DNA of 64,000 nt from Salisapilia sapeloensis (GCA_023334545.1 JAADVB010000010.1:1-64000); one strand, 5' to 3'; numbered from the stretch's first letter, positions 20,305 through 30,617 are shown. Program-made: numbers and translations. Notes: generated from the sequence alone by a model not told the origin.

Positions 20305-21043
20305 ATGGGCAGGCGACGCAAGCTGAATGAGATGCTCACGATCTCAGACGGGTACGTGGGCTTCGTGAACAAGAAACGCTTCTGGCGATTCCTCTTCGCG
20401 ACGCTCACATTCTTCGCCATGTTCGCCGTCGTGGTCAGTTTCTTCGATATTGAGTCAGGAACTAAGTATGCGTACAGCAATTCAAAGTTCATGGCGGAAC
20501 ATGCCGACTTGACGCGAGGCGAGATGGAGGAGAATGAACGAGTACTTGCTTATATCTACATCTTCTTCCCGACTCCTCTCGCTGCAGCATGGGTGATCGT
20601 CTACTTTGGAAAATTTTGGAGTATCTGCAAGGTATGTTCCTCAAGCGCTTACTGTTTTGATCTATAGACATACGTTAAGTTTAGCTTACTAATGAATCTG
20701 TAAGGTTGAAAAACTTAGGAATAGCAAGAACTACAAGTACAACCTGCTAGTGGCATCGCTCGTCATGGCAGCCATCTATGCCGCATTTCTCCGCGGCGTC
20801 ATGGGTATTCCAATTGCAGGCGGCTCGCGCCTTCGAGCTGCTTGTCTCCTGGCTTTCTGTGAATTCTCGCTCATCATGATCGAAGTGTTCACTGAACGAA
20901 AAGCTCGACAGCAACGGTATCAGAAGAAAAAACTAGAGCAGCAACAGGATCAGGCGGAAGATGGAGCTGCGGACGATGCTGCCCCATCAGCATCGCCTGT
21001 GCCGTCGACCGTGGCGTATTCTCAGCCAGGAGGCATGTTGTAA
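20305..21043 (+). CDS. uncharacterised multi-pass membrane protein, two exons
   Basis: Exons 20305-20631 and 20705-21043 encode 221 residues. The junction is phase 0 (TGCAAG|GTATGT ... CTGTAAG|GTT) with a TACTAAT branch-like site in the 73-nt intron. The N-terminus is basic (MGRRRKLNEMLT). Membrane segments are visible at FLFATLTFFAMFAVVVSFF, IFFPTPLAAAWVIVYFG, LLVASLVMAAIYAAFL and AACLLAFCEFSLIMIEVF. A long charged helix (ARQQRYQKKKLEQQQDQ) and a Pro/Ser-rich tail follow. I do not recognise the family. Its divergent partner across the repeat is also a membrane protein, so the two may be co-expressed. Confidence 0.75.
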
Positions 21044-21092
21044 GATGTACCCATCCGAGCTACTACCTCGTGAGATTTTCTTGGAAGCTGGA

Positions 21093-21235
21093 CCGGATAA
21101 ATGCTGCTCTTGAGCGCAAAATCGAACGCAGATAGCTTTCAGGCGCGCCATCGAGCGTAGATAGCTGTCTTGACACGAAACGTTAAGACTTGTCTGTCAG
21201 TTGTACCCATCCGGATAAATTGTGTCCGGATAAAT
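21093..21235 (+). promoter_or_regulatory. three CCGGATAAAT elements upstream of the RGLG-type gene
   Basis: The decamer CCGGATAAAT occurs at 21093-21102, 21211-21220 and 21226-21235, that is 70-212 bases before the ATG at 21305. Two copies are preceded by TCC or ATCC. A 20-bp imperfect direct repeat (ATCGAACGCAGATAGCT-type) sits between them at 21121-21140 and 21149-21168. They could be binding sites; no factor is assigned. Confidence 0.4.
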
Positions 21236-21304
21236 AAAGTTCCAGGATTTTTTCTTTGACACGAGTGGGTTCAGTACATTTCCAATTATTAACAACACAG
21301 TAAG

Positions 21305-22936
21305 ATGGGGAACTCACCAAGCTCACGAAGTAAAGCACGCCGCAGCAGCAGCGCTCGTGCACGCCCAACGCAAGTTCCTATCGGCCACACGGGGGGAACG
21401 CAGCAGCAGCAGCCTCCTGCAAGCTTTAGCCCAATACCGGATGAATTTCGATCATTAAATGAAGTGACTGCAGGTATCTGCTATCGATTTCGCTGCTGAC
21501 TCGCACACTCTAACGCTTGCAACTTGTAGCTCTCCGTCGCCACGGACTCGAAAGCAGCAACCTCATCCTCGGCATTGACTGTGAGTCCACTACTGCCCAT
21601 CATGTCTTCTTCATTTTGTCACTTTTTTATACATAGTCACCAAGTCCAACGAGTGGAGTGGCAAGAGCACTTTCAATGGGCGCAATCTCCATTGCACTGC
21701 CGACCCCAATGTGCTGAACCCATACGAAGAGGTGATCGAGAGTATTGGCAAAACGCTTCAAGACTTTGGTACGTCCGCAAAGACTTTTTGATGCTGTATC
21801 CATTCTAACTATAGTCGAACGTAGATGATGATAATATCGTCCCTATCTACGGCTTTGGCGATGAGATGACGAGCGATCACTCGGTCTTTACCTTTGCAGA
21901 GCATGGTGAGCCCGGATTTCCGTTCGAACAAATACGATCTCGATACCGACAAGTAGTTCAAAATGTCAACATGGCCGGCCCAACATCCTTTGCTCCCCTC
22001 ATCCACGAAGCTATTAATGTGGTGAAGCGCACAGGCGAATATCACATCCTGGTCATCGTCGCAGATGGCCAAGTCACACGGTCCGTGGATGTCCCACCGC
22101 ATGCAGTGTCTAAGAACGAAAAGGAGACGATCGATGCCATCACACTGGCGAGCCATTTCCCACTGAGTATTGTCATGGTCGGCGTCGGGGACGGACCATG
22201 GGAGTCCATGATCTACTTTGACAACTACCTCGTCCACCGCCAATTCGATAACTTCCAATTCGTCCAGTTCCATGAAATCGCATCTCCTTACTCTAACTAC
22301 AGCGTTCGAGAAACCCAATTTGCTCTGCATGCGCTCATGGAGATTCCGCAACAGTATGCCTGCATCAAGAAATTGAATCTGCTTGGTGGACGCTACCCAT
22401 ACCATGTCCTCAACCGTGTCCCTCAGGTTATGGTCTACCCAACGCCTCAGCCTCCAGTTCCTTCGGAGAACTCGTTTGCTCACGGCGTCTACCAACCCGC
22501 TATTCAACGGCACAACACAGAACCCTTCTCAAACGAACACACTTCGTATGAACCTCCTACGCACATGCCCAGTGCCGTGCCTCACAACCTTGCTAGTGCC
22601 CACGACGGCACTCTCCACACCTCATCCTACCAGCCTTCAACCAATCTATCTGCGTCACTTTCAAATCACAATACAAACGCTTGGGCATCTCACTCCAACT
22701 CTGCGTCTGCTCCTGCGATGATGTCGTCCCATCCAAGAGGACTTGCTTCACAAGCTTCTGCCGAGCTGGAGCTGTCCAGACTACAAGAGGAGATGCTGTG
22801 TGCCATCTGCGAAGATCGGAAGAAAGACACCGTGTTCCAATGTGGCCACGAGACATGTCATGCGTGTGCCCAATACCTGTCCCAGTGTCCAAATTGTCGA
22901 CAGGAGATCCAGGTACGGATCAAGCGGTATAGTTGA
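21305..22936 (+). CDS. copine-RING E3 ubiquitin ligase, RGLG type
   Basis: Four exons (21305-21473, 21530-21580, 21637-21768, 21825-22936) encode 487 residues; introns are 56 nt and all junctions are phase 1. The start MGNSPSS carries a Gly-2 and Ser context suitable for N-myristoylation, as in plant RGLG proteins. A copine/von Willebrand A-like domain follows, with FTKSNEWSGKSTF, VIESIGKTLQDF, VPIYGFGDE and HILVIVADGQVT, then SIVMVGVGDGPW. A Ser/Pro/His-rich linker leads to a C-terminal C3HC4 RING (CAICEDRKKDTVFQCGH, then CHAC and CPNCRQEI). Plant RGLG1/2 act at the plasma membrane, including in K63-linked ubiquitin chain formation. The oomycete role is inferred only from family. Confidence 0.9.
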
Positions 22937-23194
22937 GTTTAGTAACCTGCAATCCAATGTAATTCTTTCAAAACTTTTCTATTTAAGCGCAACGGCTAGG
23001 AGCTTCAGCTGCCAGCAGGGATACCAATGTCCCTGTTTGCTCGACGTCTCCGAACCCTGCAATCTATTATATTGAGGCGTTGCGAAGCGATGGTCAGTAC
23101 AACGCTCCGCCATTTCCTCTTCTATATAAGTTTTCACTACGTCGGTTATAAGATTGCATGAGGACGAAGATGCTGGACGGCAGACTGATAGGCA

Positions 23195-24172
23195 CTACGC
23201 CTCTTTCTTTGCGCCATGGCGAATGCATTTTCCCTGACGCACTGCTCCTTTCGTGCATCCGTCCACTTGACAGCGCTTTCCGCCACCATGACCGGTACAA
23301 AATGTGCCTCCGACGGCACTCTTCGTGCATCCGTTCTTTTGACAGCGCTTGCCTCCGCCGTGTCCGATGCAGAGGCCGCCTTGGAGAGCCGTCTTGGTGC
23401 ACTCTGGCTTGCTGCACTTGCGCCCGCCCCCATGGGCGGAGCAGAAACCGCCAACCAGTGCCGACTTGGTGCATTCTGGTACTTGACAGCGCTTGCCGCC
23501 GCCGTGTGCGATGCAGTATCCTCCTTGCTTGGCGCTCTTGATGCATTCTTCGACGGCGCATCGCTTGCCTCCGCCATGGGAAATGCAGTATCCGCCCGTC
23601 TTGGCGCTCTTGGTACAGCCAGGTGACCGGCAGAAACGACTCTGTTTGTGGTATTTGCAAAAAGACCCAGCCGCACCTCGGACGAGTCGGTCGCAATCTT
23701 CCCTTGCACATACGTTGTTCAATAGTTTGGACATACTGTCATGCTGACGCACACGCGGCTCGGCTGCCGGTTTCACAATAGGCGACGATGCCTCTGTCTT
23801 TATCTCCACTTCATCCGCCTGTGGTGTCGTTAGTGTTGGATTGTCCACGATGAAGCTGAGGCTCATAGCCGACGTCGTTCTTCTAGACGTCGTTGATGTG
23901 TTCATGTTGGTTGAGTCGTGGTTTTCATCCGAGTGGGATGGTGATGCTTGGCCCTGGTTGAAGGACATGGCGCGCAGTGGTCGTAATAGCGACTCTGTCT
24001 GGCAGCTGGAGTTAAGTGTGTATGGGTTGGTAATCTTGCCCTCGAGTCGAGGATGACACGAGATGGATGAGAGGAAGACGCCTTGGCTGGGCGAAGGCGG
24101 AGAGCTATATCTGCTGGCGAACGTGTTTGGACGGCCGAAGTCGAGTTCTTGTGGAAATGGTTGCCAGGACAT
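23195..24172 (-). CDS. WRKY19-like zinc-knuckle repeat protein, intronless
   Basis: Single exon of 325 residues. The N-terminal half is Ser/Thr-rich with AMSLSFIVDNP near residue 105, matching MSLSFI in the paralogue at 6043-7943. From ~150 a series of Cys/His units begins: one divergent unit (CAREDCDRLVRGAAGSFCKYH), then about six regular ones of the form KRC-x(3-4)-C-x-KSA-x-x-GG-x-C-x-x-HGGG. It ends in a basic tail. Each unit should chelate one zinc ion. Homologues are numerous in oomycetes; WRKY19 of Arabidopsis carries the same repeat. Molecular function is not established. The high identity between units makes long antisense open frames, which are discarded. Confidence 0.85.
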   Translation of the reverse strand: MSWQPFPQELDFGRPNTFASRYSSPPSPSQGVFLSSISCHPRLEGKITNPYTLNSSCQTESLLRPLRAMSFNQGQASPSHSDENHDSTNMNTSTTSRRTTSAMSLSFIVDNPTLTTPQADEVEIKTEASSPIVKPAAEPRVRQHDSMSKLLNNVCAREDCDRLVRGAAGSFCKYHKQSRFCRSPGCTKSAKTGGYCISHGGGKRCAVEECIKSAKQGGYCIAHGGGKRCQVPECTKSALVGGFCSAHGGGRKCSKPECTKTALQGGLCIGHGGGKRCQKNGCTKSAVGGTFCTGHGGGKRCQVDGCTKGAVRQGKCIRHGAKKEA

Positions 24173-26861
24173 GAGTTGCTGCTACGTGAGTTGGAACGTA
24201 GCAGTCGACAGAGTACGAGTAGAGTGTTGATCCAAATTAATCAGACTTGAAGGCGCTGTTGCTGATGTCTGGATATAAACTGTGGTGCTTGGATGTGGCA
24301 GATGCAGTTGGTTGATACGGTGAATTGGTCCGTTGGTTTAAGTACGTGTCACGCGTAGCAATGCACTCGCAACAAGCGTAAAGGTCACGAGATAGTCGAT
24401 GGTCTCGGACGCTAGAGTGAAGTATCCTCTCGGTTGAGAGAGATGTTCGATCCTAGTGGAAAGAATTGGAATGAGCGGAAGAAACTCAATGCCGATGGCT
24501 TTGTCGGCGCCACGACCCCGACAACAGCTGTGAGCAACACCCTTACGTAACTTGTAGCCACTGGAAAAGCTCAACGTCGTCTCAACGCGAAGTGGGGAGA
24601 TCTTGGGACACTATGGTCGAAAAGAGCATCTTCTGCGAAGCAGAATTAGCTCACCGCAATATCCAAGTAGTTGACGAGAACTATCGCGGCTAGCGCATCA
24701 TCTGATAATCTGACCGAAGCAAGAGTAATGACGATTGAGCACAGAGTTACTTTTGGTCCGATCTGTCGCTTCAGTTGCTGTCAACTAGAGTCAGCGGGTG
24801 AAACGAGTCAATCCCGGCGGAAGATTCTAAATGTCACGAAGGAAAAGCTTCAGATGATCGCTGGATTGAAATTGCTACATCGCGTTGAATTTGAGTGTCC
24901 ACAAGGTCAGATCGATGATTTTTAAATTTTCATTGATGTGGGAGCGATGCGCACCCGCGCTTCCGACGAAGCGTGGTAATGTATCGATATTACGAAGATA
25001 ACGCACAAGCGCGACCTACTACAGCAGCTTCAGCGCTTCAATAAAAGTGCTTTAACACTCGATCATCAGAAGGATTGCCGCGTGGGACGGTTTACCTAAA
25101 ACTTATTGTGTGTTCGTATGGCAGGATATCTCGGGGGTCGAATACTCGTCAAATTGCAGCGCATCCTGCAGAAATGTCTACGCGAATGAAACGCGCGTTT
25201 GAAGTATCCACACTCGGTTTCGGAATCGTAACGGGAAATCTGACTAAGGGACAGCTCAAGTATCCACTTGGGCTCTCGAATGATATGAGTGTGCTCGCAT
25301 GCAGGCATTAGTGGCAGCGTCCAAACGGCACAACTGTGGCTGCTGCGACAATGCTCTCTCCAACTTGCCACTCGTTCCTGCAGGCGCGATAGGACTGTGT
25401 TCCCTCGCTGTAAGTGCTGCTAGATATCCGTATCTCTTCTCTATCTATTACAAGACATTCCCTATCTGAGTCGACATCAAAGTGTCAAGATGCGACCAAG
25501 TCGTGCCTGCATAGTCGTAAAGTTTACGTATCATCACGACGTGGCTAGAGCGGAAGACGCTACAAACTGTTGTCGTTGACACTGCCTTGGTTCATGCTGA
25601 CACCTACTGAGTTGGACTTGAAGGTGCTCGATGATATCGTCGAGCTAGTCATTCAAGGGGTTTGCGACACATGATTTGGCACAAACAGCTTCTTACTCCC
25701 CTCCTCCTTTCACTTCGTTACTCGAGCCAAATGGAGCGAAGTCATGGGTGTAGCTCCTGCCGAAAGATTGAAGTGCACGTCGTAGTTGGAGCGTTCGTTC
25801 TCTACGCCCAGCGACAAGATCGAAACTAAATGCCGCGTACTGTATATTGTTCTTGCCACCTACTTCTTTGGATGCACGCTCCGATGCTTTGCTGAAACCG
25901 GCGTCGACTGAACACTCGATCGATCGTAAAAGCCACAAGTCCTGCAACAAACACTTTGGCAGCAAAGCACGTAATGCCAACAAAAGGATGTGGAGATAGG
26001 GTTGGAAGACTTAATGGCTGACATATAACTCATCAAGACGTTAGCTGATACTATCGCGAAATTCAGTGCCACTGGTTGTGCTCCGGATGAATCGTAGAAG
26101 AAATGCGCACTGGACGCACCGAGCACAGCGCAAGTCTAGCCAAAGCTGTCGTCAGCAATTTCGGAACACATTGCGAAAGGTGATAAAGAGGCTTTTGCAA
26201 TTGAAACCAAGTCGACTTTCTTTGGCGAGGACCCAGCGAGTTCCAGGAATGATCAACGGTTGTACATTTGAAGTGGAAATGGCGAAAAGTTGGGTGATCG
26301 ACCATCCAACGTCGCAGCATACGACATGTTTGCTTCTTCGAGCTCTAGCCCCGACGAGTCAGTACGCCTTTCCTTCCAAAGGAGACTATTTTTAGTTGTT
26401 TTGAAAGGAAGCGAGGTGAGATGCTACGCGACGGGTAAGATAAAATGTATGTATCTATACTTGCTGCGGGATGTAGTCGTCGTTGTACTAAAAATCGCAG
26501 CTACAAAGCCTGCATTCGAGCTACAATCCCGAAAGAAAATGCGTCTGGTGTTTAAGACGGCATGTATCCTCCTATCACATCGCTCCTCTCCAACAGGTCA
26601 TGCCTGTAGCTCCGCCAAAAGTACTCTCGTCATAACTGTGTATCAAGTACCTGCCGCCAGTGATCAAGTGCACCTCCGTCGCGGACCAAAGTGCCTTGCT
26701 ATCGCCCCATCCTGTCCAACGTTCCTCGACACCGGCATTTAGCAGTTCGCGCATCTTCGCCGAGATTACCACTTGGGTTGTATCCGTTCTAACTGCTATC
26801 CTGTTACGAACACCTGATCTCGGATTGCCAAAACCACATTGAGCCTTTTTCTGCGGACGAT
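24173..26861. other. 2.7 kb gene-poor stretch with decayed coding remnants
   Basis: No intact gene is supported. Several stretches look like former coding sequence broken by stops. The clearest is given separately at 26014-26400. Another is a short plus-strand frame near 25595-25675 reading MLTPTELDLKVLDDIVEL. No transposase, reverse transcriptase or long terminal repeat was recognised. The last ~100 bases should hold the promoter of the serine-pathway fusion gene. Confidence 0.5.
26014..26400 (+). pseudogene. decayed coding remnant, family unknown
   Basis: One plus-strand frame reads protein-like sequence interrupted by several in-frame stops: LIKTLADTIAKFSATGCAPDES, stop, CALDAPSTAQV, stop, LSSAISEHIAKGDKEAFAIE, FFGEDPASSRNDQ, stop, then AAYDMFASSSSSPDESV. 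Residue composition between the stops is that of a soluble protein rather than random sequence. I do not recognise the parent gene. Introns could explain some breaks, but no consistent splice set was found. Confidence 0.3.
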
Positions 26862-29678
26862 ATGCTACGTCGGTCTCTATTGCCGCTGCGCACGCGCTCG
26901 CTCGCCGGATCTCGGTCCATCCACGCCAGCCGAACCAACATGGCTCGCATCCTCTGCAGCGACCCCATCGACGTCTCTGGCCCGGAGCTCCTTCGCGCCG
27001 CTGGACACCAGGTCACGACTTCGGACGCGTCGCTCTCGCCGTCCGCTCTGCGTGAAGCGATCCCAGACTACGATGTCTTGCTAGTCCAGTCTGCCACCAA
27101 GGTCGACTCGGAGCTCTTGGCTGCTTCTCAGGGCAGACTGCAGCTCATCGGGTCTGCAGGCGCCAGAACCGCCAACATCGACTTGCTGTCCGCCGCTCGT
27201 GCAGGCGCACTGGTTGTCAACTCTCCCTTTGGCAGCACGGCCGTTTCAGCCGATGCAGCCATCGGATTGCTGTCTAAGGTCTCTGGTAAGTCGAACGTGG
27301 CATTCGACCAGCAATTCCAAGGTCAAACGCTTGGCATCGTCGGACTCGGACGTGTCGGACGTGAAGTCGCTCGTAAATGCAGTGCTCTGGGCATGAAGGT
27401 TGTAGCGTGCGATCCTGTGATGCCGTCGTCGAGCAGCAGTCCGCATGCAGAGTCCGTTTCCTTTGACGATCTCGTGCAGCAGAGCGACTTCATCTCCCTC
27501 CACACTCCAGTGAACGCCTTGACCCGTCACCTGGTCTCGAAGGACGCTCTTGCTAAGTGCAAGCAAGGCGTAAAGATCGTAAACAATAGTCGCTCTGCCT
27601 TGGTCGATCTCAATGCGCTGGCGGAGTCGATGGAGAAAGGAGTCGTGGGTGGCGCTGCTTTCGCCAAGCCTCCGCAAGACACGACTGCCGCCTGGAAGTC
27701 TCTTTTAGGTCGTGAAGACTTCTTCGTGAGTCCCACCTCTACGATCGACGAGAAGATTTCGACAGATTTGGCTTCGAAAGTCGACTCGGCTCTTTCTGGT
27801 GATCGACTCTCCGGTGTCATCAACGCTCCGAATCTAGATCTCTCCCGTCGTCAGGAGCTGGATCCTTTCCTGTCGCTAGCGCAGAGACTGGGAAGTCTTC
27901 AAGGCCAGCTCATCGACCAACCGTTGAAGCGAGTGGTAGTCGAGAGCAAGGGTCGTGAGCTCACGTCCTCTGAGATGTCCGGTCAGGTGGTAGATGGAGT
28001 CCTCAAGGGACTGCTGACGCACTTGCTGGATGAAGAGGTCGACATCTCGAACGCATGGGAAGTCGCGGATGATCTAGGCGTCGAGTGCGTCGACCACAAG
28101 CACGAAGTGGACTCTGCCAACGTCTTGAGCGTGACGCTGGTGAGTCAGGATGGAACGTCTCGCAAGGTCTCCGGCACTGTCGTCGGCGACAAGCAGCCAA
28201 AGTTGATGAGCATTAACGATCTCCAGATGGACGCTCTGCCAAGCGGAGCCATGCTCTTCTTCAATAACCAGGATGTGCCAGGTGTCCTCCACAGTGTCAC
28301 GACCGTACTGGCAAAACACCACGTCAACATCGGTCGCTTCGGTCTGGCAAAAGAACCCAACTCTTCCTCCGCCACCAGTCTACTCAACGTCGATGACATC
28401 ATCCCAGACGCTGCGTTGCGAGAGCTCGAGACGCTGGACACGGTGCACAACTTGCGTCGAGTCTCTCTCCTAGAGTTCAATACGCAAAATACCGGCAACC
28501 TGCTGCAGCTGAACTCGCACCGCCAGGCTTCTCGTCATGAAAAACCGTCTGTAAGACCGTCGTCGCCTTTCTTTGGCTCTGGTCCGTGCAAGAAGAGACC
28601 TGGATACTCCCTCTCGAAGCTCTCCTCTCGTTCCCTCGGTCGTTCCCACCGATCCGTTCTAGGTAAGGGCATGCTGGAAGACGCCATCGAGCGCACGAAG
28701 AAGATCCTCCGTCTCCCGTCCGACTACCACTTGGGCATCGTTCCTGCGTCAGACACTGGAGCCTTCGAGATGGCCATGTGGAACCTCCTCGGCCCTCGAC
28801 CGGTGGACATTTGCTACTGGGAGACCTTTGGCCAGCAGTGGTTCAAGGACGCCACGCAAGAGCTTCATCTAGAGAACATCAAGGAGGTCAGCGCTCCCTT
28901 TGGCAAGCTGCCAGACCTCTCTCAAGTGAACTTTGACCACGATGTCCTGCTCACGTGGAACGGGACGACGAGTGGCGTGAAGATCCCGAACGGAGACTGG
29001 ATCCCAGATGACCACCAAGGTCTGATCTTTAACGACGCGACGTCGGCTGCCTTTGCCATGGACATTCCGTGGCACAAGATGGACGTCGGCACCTTTAGTT
29101 GGCAAAAGGTCTTGGGCGGAGAAGGAGCGCACGGCATGCTCATGCTGTCTCCTCGTGCAGTCGAACGCCTCGAGAGCTTCAAGCCAGAGAACCGACCGAT
29201 GCCAAAGATCATGCGCTTTTCTAACGCTTCGACTGGGAAGCTGTCCAAGGGCATCTTTGAAGGCAGCACCATCAACACTCCGTCCATGCTGTGCGTCGAG
29301 GACTACTTGGATGCGCTCACGTGGTCGGAAGACATTGGCGGCCTCGACGCTCTCATCGCCCGATCCGAAACGAACTTGAAGGTCGTGGAGGACTTTGTCC
29401 AGGAGAACTCGAGCTGGATCAAGTTCCTCGCCGAGAGCAAGGACGTTCGGTCCAACACGTCCGTCTGCCTCCTGCTGGAAGACGTCAGCAAGGAACAGGT
29501 CAAGCAGATGACTGCTTTGCTAGCCCATGAAGGCGTGGCCTTTGACATTAACTCGTACAGAGATGCTCCGCCAGGCATCCGCATCTGGTGTGGCGCGACC
29601 GTTGAAGCAGAGGACCTGCAGGCGCTGCTGCCGTGGATCAAGTGGGCGTATGCCAAAATCAAGGCACAGGGCGCATAA
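26862..29678 (+). CDS. PGDH-ACT-phosphoserine aminotransferase fusion (serine biosynthesis)
   Basis: Single exon, 938 residues. Residues 1-26 (MLRRSLLPLRTRSLAGSRSI) look like a mitochondrial presequence. Residues 27 to ~350 are 3-phosphoglycerate dehydrogenase with an intact NAD motif (GIVGLGRVG, ~158-166). An ACT-like domain follows at ~448-520 (MLFFNNQDVPGVLHSV). From ~560 there is a complete phosphoserine aminotransferase of the alphaproteobacterial/Methanosarcina subtype: FFGSGPCKKRPG, GIVPASDTGAFEMAMWNLLG, the PLP-lysine segment TFSWQKVLGGEGAHG, and INTPSMLCVEDYLDAL. The two enzymes catalyse the first and second steps of the phosphorylated serine pathway. In the PGDH half, Arg of the catalytic set is present (NNSRSALVD), but the DVF-x-x-EP Glu (here AFAKPP) and the catalytic His (here VSPTSTIDE) are absent. 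Either the dehydrogenase half is inactive or regulatory, or it uses other residues. Confidence 0.9.
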   Translation: MLRRSLLPLRTRSLAGSRSIHASRTNMARILCSDPIDVSGPELLRAAGHQVTTSDASLSPSALREAIPDYDVLLVQSATKVDSELLAASQGRLQLIGSAGARTANIDLLSAARAGALVVNSPFGSTAVSADAAIGLLSKVSGKSNVAFDQQFQGQTLGIVGLGRVGREVARKCSALGMKVVACDPVMPSSSSSPHAESVSFDDLVQQSDFISLHTPVNALTRHLVSKDALAKCKQGVKIVNNSRSALVDLNALAESMEKGVVGGAAFAKPPQDTTAAWKSLLGREDFFVSPTSTIDEKISTDLASKVDSALSGDRLSGVINAPNLDLSRRQELDPFLSLAQRLGSLQGQLIDQPLKRVVVESKGRELTSSEMSGQVVDGVLKGLLTHLLDEEVDISNAWEVADDLGVECVDHKHEVDSANVLSVTLVSQDGTSRKVSGTVVGDKQPKLMSINDLQMDALPSGAMLFFNNQDVPGVLHSVTTVLAKHHVNIGRFGLAKEPNSSSATSLLNVDDIIPDAALRELETLDTVHNLRRVSLLEFNTQNTGNLLQLNSHRQASRHEKPSVRPSSPFFGSGPCKKRPGYSLSKLSSRSLGRSHRSVLGKGMLEDAIERTKKILRLPSDYHLGIVPASDTGAFEMAMWNLLGPRPVDICYWETFGQQWFKDATQELHLENIKEVSAPFGKLPDLSQVNFDHDVLLTWNGTTSGVKIPNGDWIPDDHQGLIFNDATSAAFAMDIPWHKMDVGTFSWQKVLGGEGAHGMLMLSPRAVERLESFKPENRPMPKIMRFSNASTGKLSKGIFEGSTINTPSMLCVEDYLDALTWSEDIGGLDALIARSETNLKVVEDFVQENSSWIKFLAESKDVRSNTSVCLLLEDVSKEQVKQMTALLAHEGVAFDINSYRDAPPGIRIWCGATVEAEDLQALLPWIKWAYAKIKAQGA

Positions 29679-29881
29679 ATTTCTGTCTTCCTTTGACGCA
29701 GCAGTTTCTCCTTGATCTAGCCTACGAATATAGGAATATACAATCGAGCAGCACCTCCTGCCTTCCACATGCACTTGCCTCTCTCTAGTCTTGGCATCGT
29801 ATCCCCATTAATGGTACTCTGCAGGTACGATGCGCATTTAACAAACACGAAGACGCAGTATCGCAACTCCACGCTGCTAGG

Positions 29882-30617
29882 ATGGTAGATATCCCCCAGC
29901 CTTCCTCCGACGTCCTTCCAACTGGCTAAATAACAACATAATGAATAGATTGAGACTGTGCTTCTCATGAGCCGGCAAGGCAAAACGCGCCTTTCGAGAT
30001 GGTATGAGAGCGCCACGCCGCCGCTCAAGGAGCGGACGCGAATCATCCGGGAAATCACGTCCCTCGTGCTCTCTCGTCCGAGCAAACAGTGCAATTTTAT
30101 CGAGTTTAAGGAAAAGAAAATCGTGTACAAGCGGTGGGTCTACTAAGCCTTATAACATGCACGACAAACTCATCGTATTCGTGTCAAACAATAGGTACGC
30201 CAGTCTCTACTTCATCGCAGTCATCTCCAAGGACGACAACGAGCTCGTCACGCTCGAGACAATTCACATGTTCGTTGAAGTCTTGGACCGCTACTTTGGA
30301 AACGTACTTAAATTGGCTCTGTATATACCCAAAGCACTCCTTCACACACTTCCTATCTTTAGGTCTGCGAGCTGGACATCATCTTCAACTTCCACAAGGT
30401 GTGTCATTCCTTCCACAGTGATAGTCAACCAAAATATTAATCTTACTGCTTCATGGCGTCCTCGTAGGCATACTACATCCTGGACGAAGTCATCGTCGGA
30501 GGCTACCAGCTTGAATCAAGTAAGAAAGAAGTGCTCCGGGTCTGCTCTCAGCAAGAGGACTACATGGACGAGTCAAAGGAAGAGGGATTCTCTCGCTCTC
30601 GAACGCGTTCTCGCTAA
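29882..30617 (+). CDS. AP1S: AP-1-type clathrin adaptor sigma subunit
   Basis: Five exons (29882-29884, 29949-30133, 30195-30303, 30363-30398, 30468-30617) encode 160 residues. The first exon is only the ATG: splicing from GGATG|GTAGAT to AATAG|ATTGAG gives [13 protein letters not shown], which fits the family start MIxxVLLxSRQGK. Later markers are [59 protein letters not shown] and a Ser/Arg tail. The sigma subunit is the small chain of the heterotetrameric AP complex that sorts cargo at the trans-Golgi and endosomes. AP-1 is favoured over AP-2 by [18 protein letters not shown] and the tail. The next gene on this strand starts 148 bases downstream. Confidence 0.88.

Noticed and set aside
19914..20492. 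192-codon minus-strand frame with 27-residue repeats as an independent gene
   Set aside because: Its upper third is antisense to the first exon of the well-supported gene at 20305, and the rest is the tandem repeat. It is kept as a repeat with a note.
23094..23711. Long overlapping frames on both strands over the zinc-knuckle repeats
   Set aside because: They are shadow frames of the 325-residue protein, whose Cys/His spacing is clear only in its own frame.
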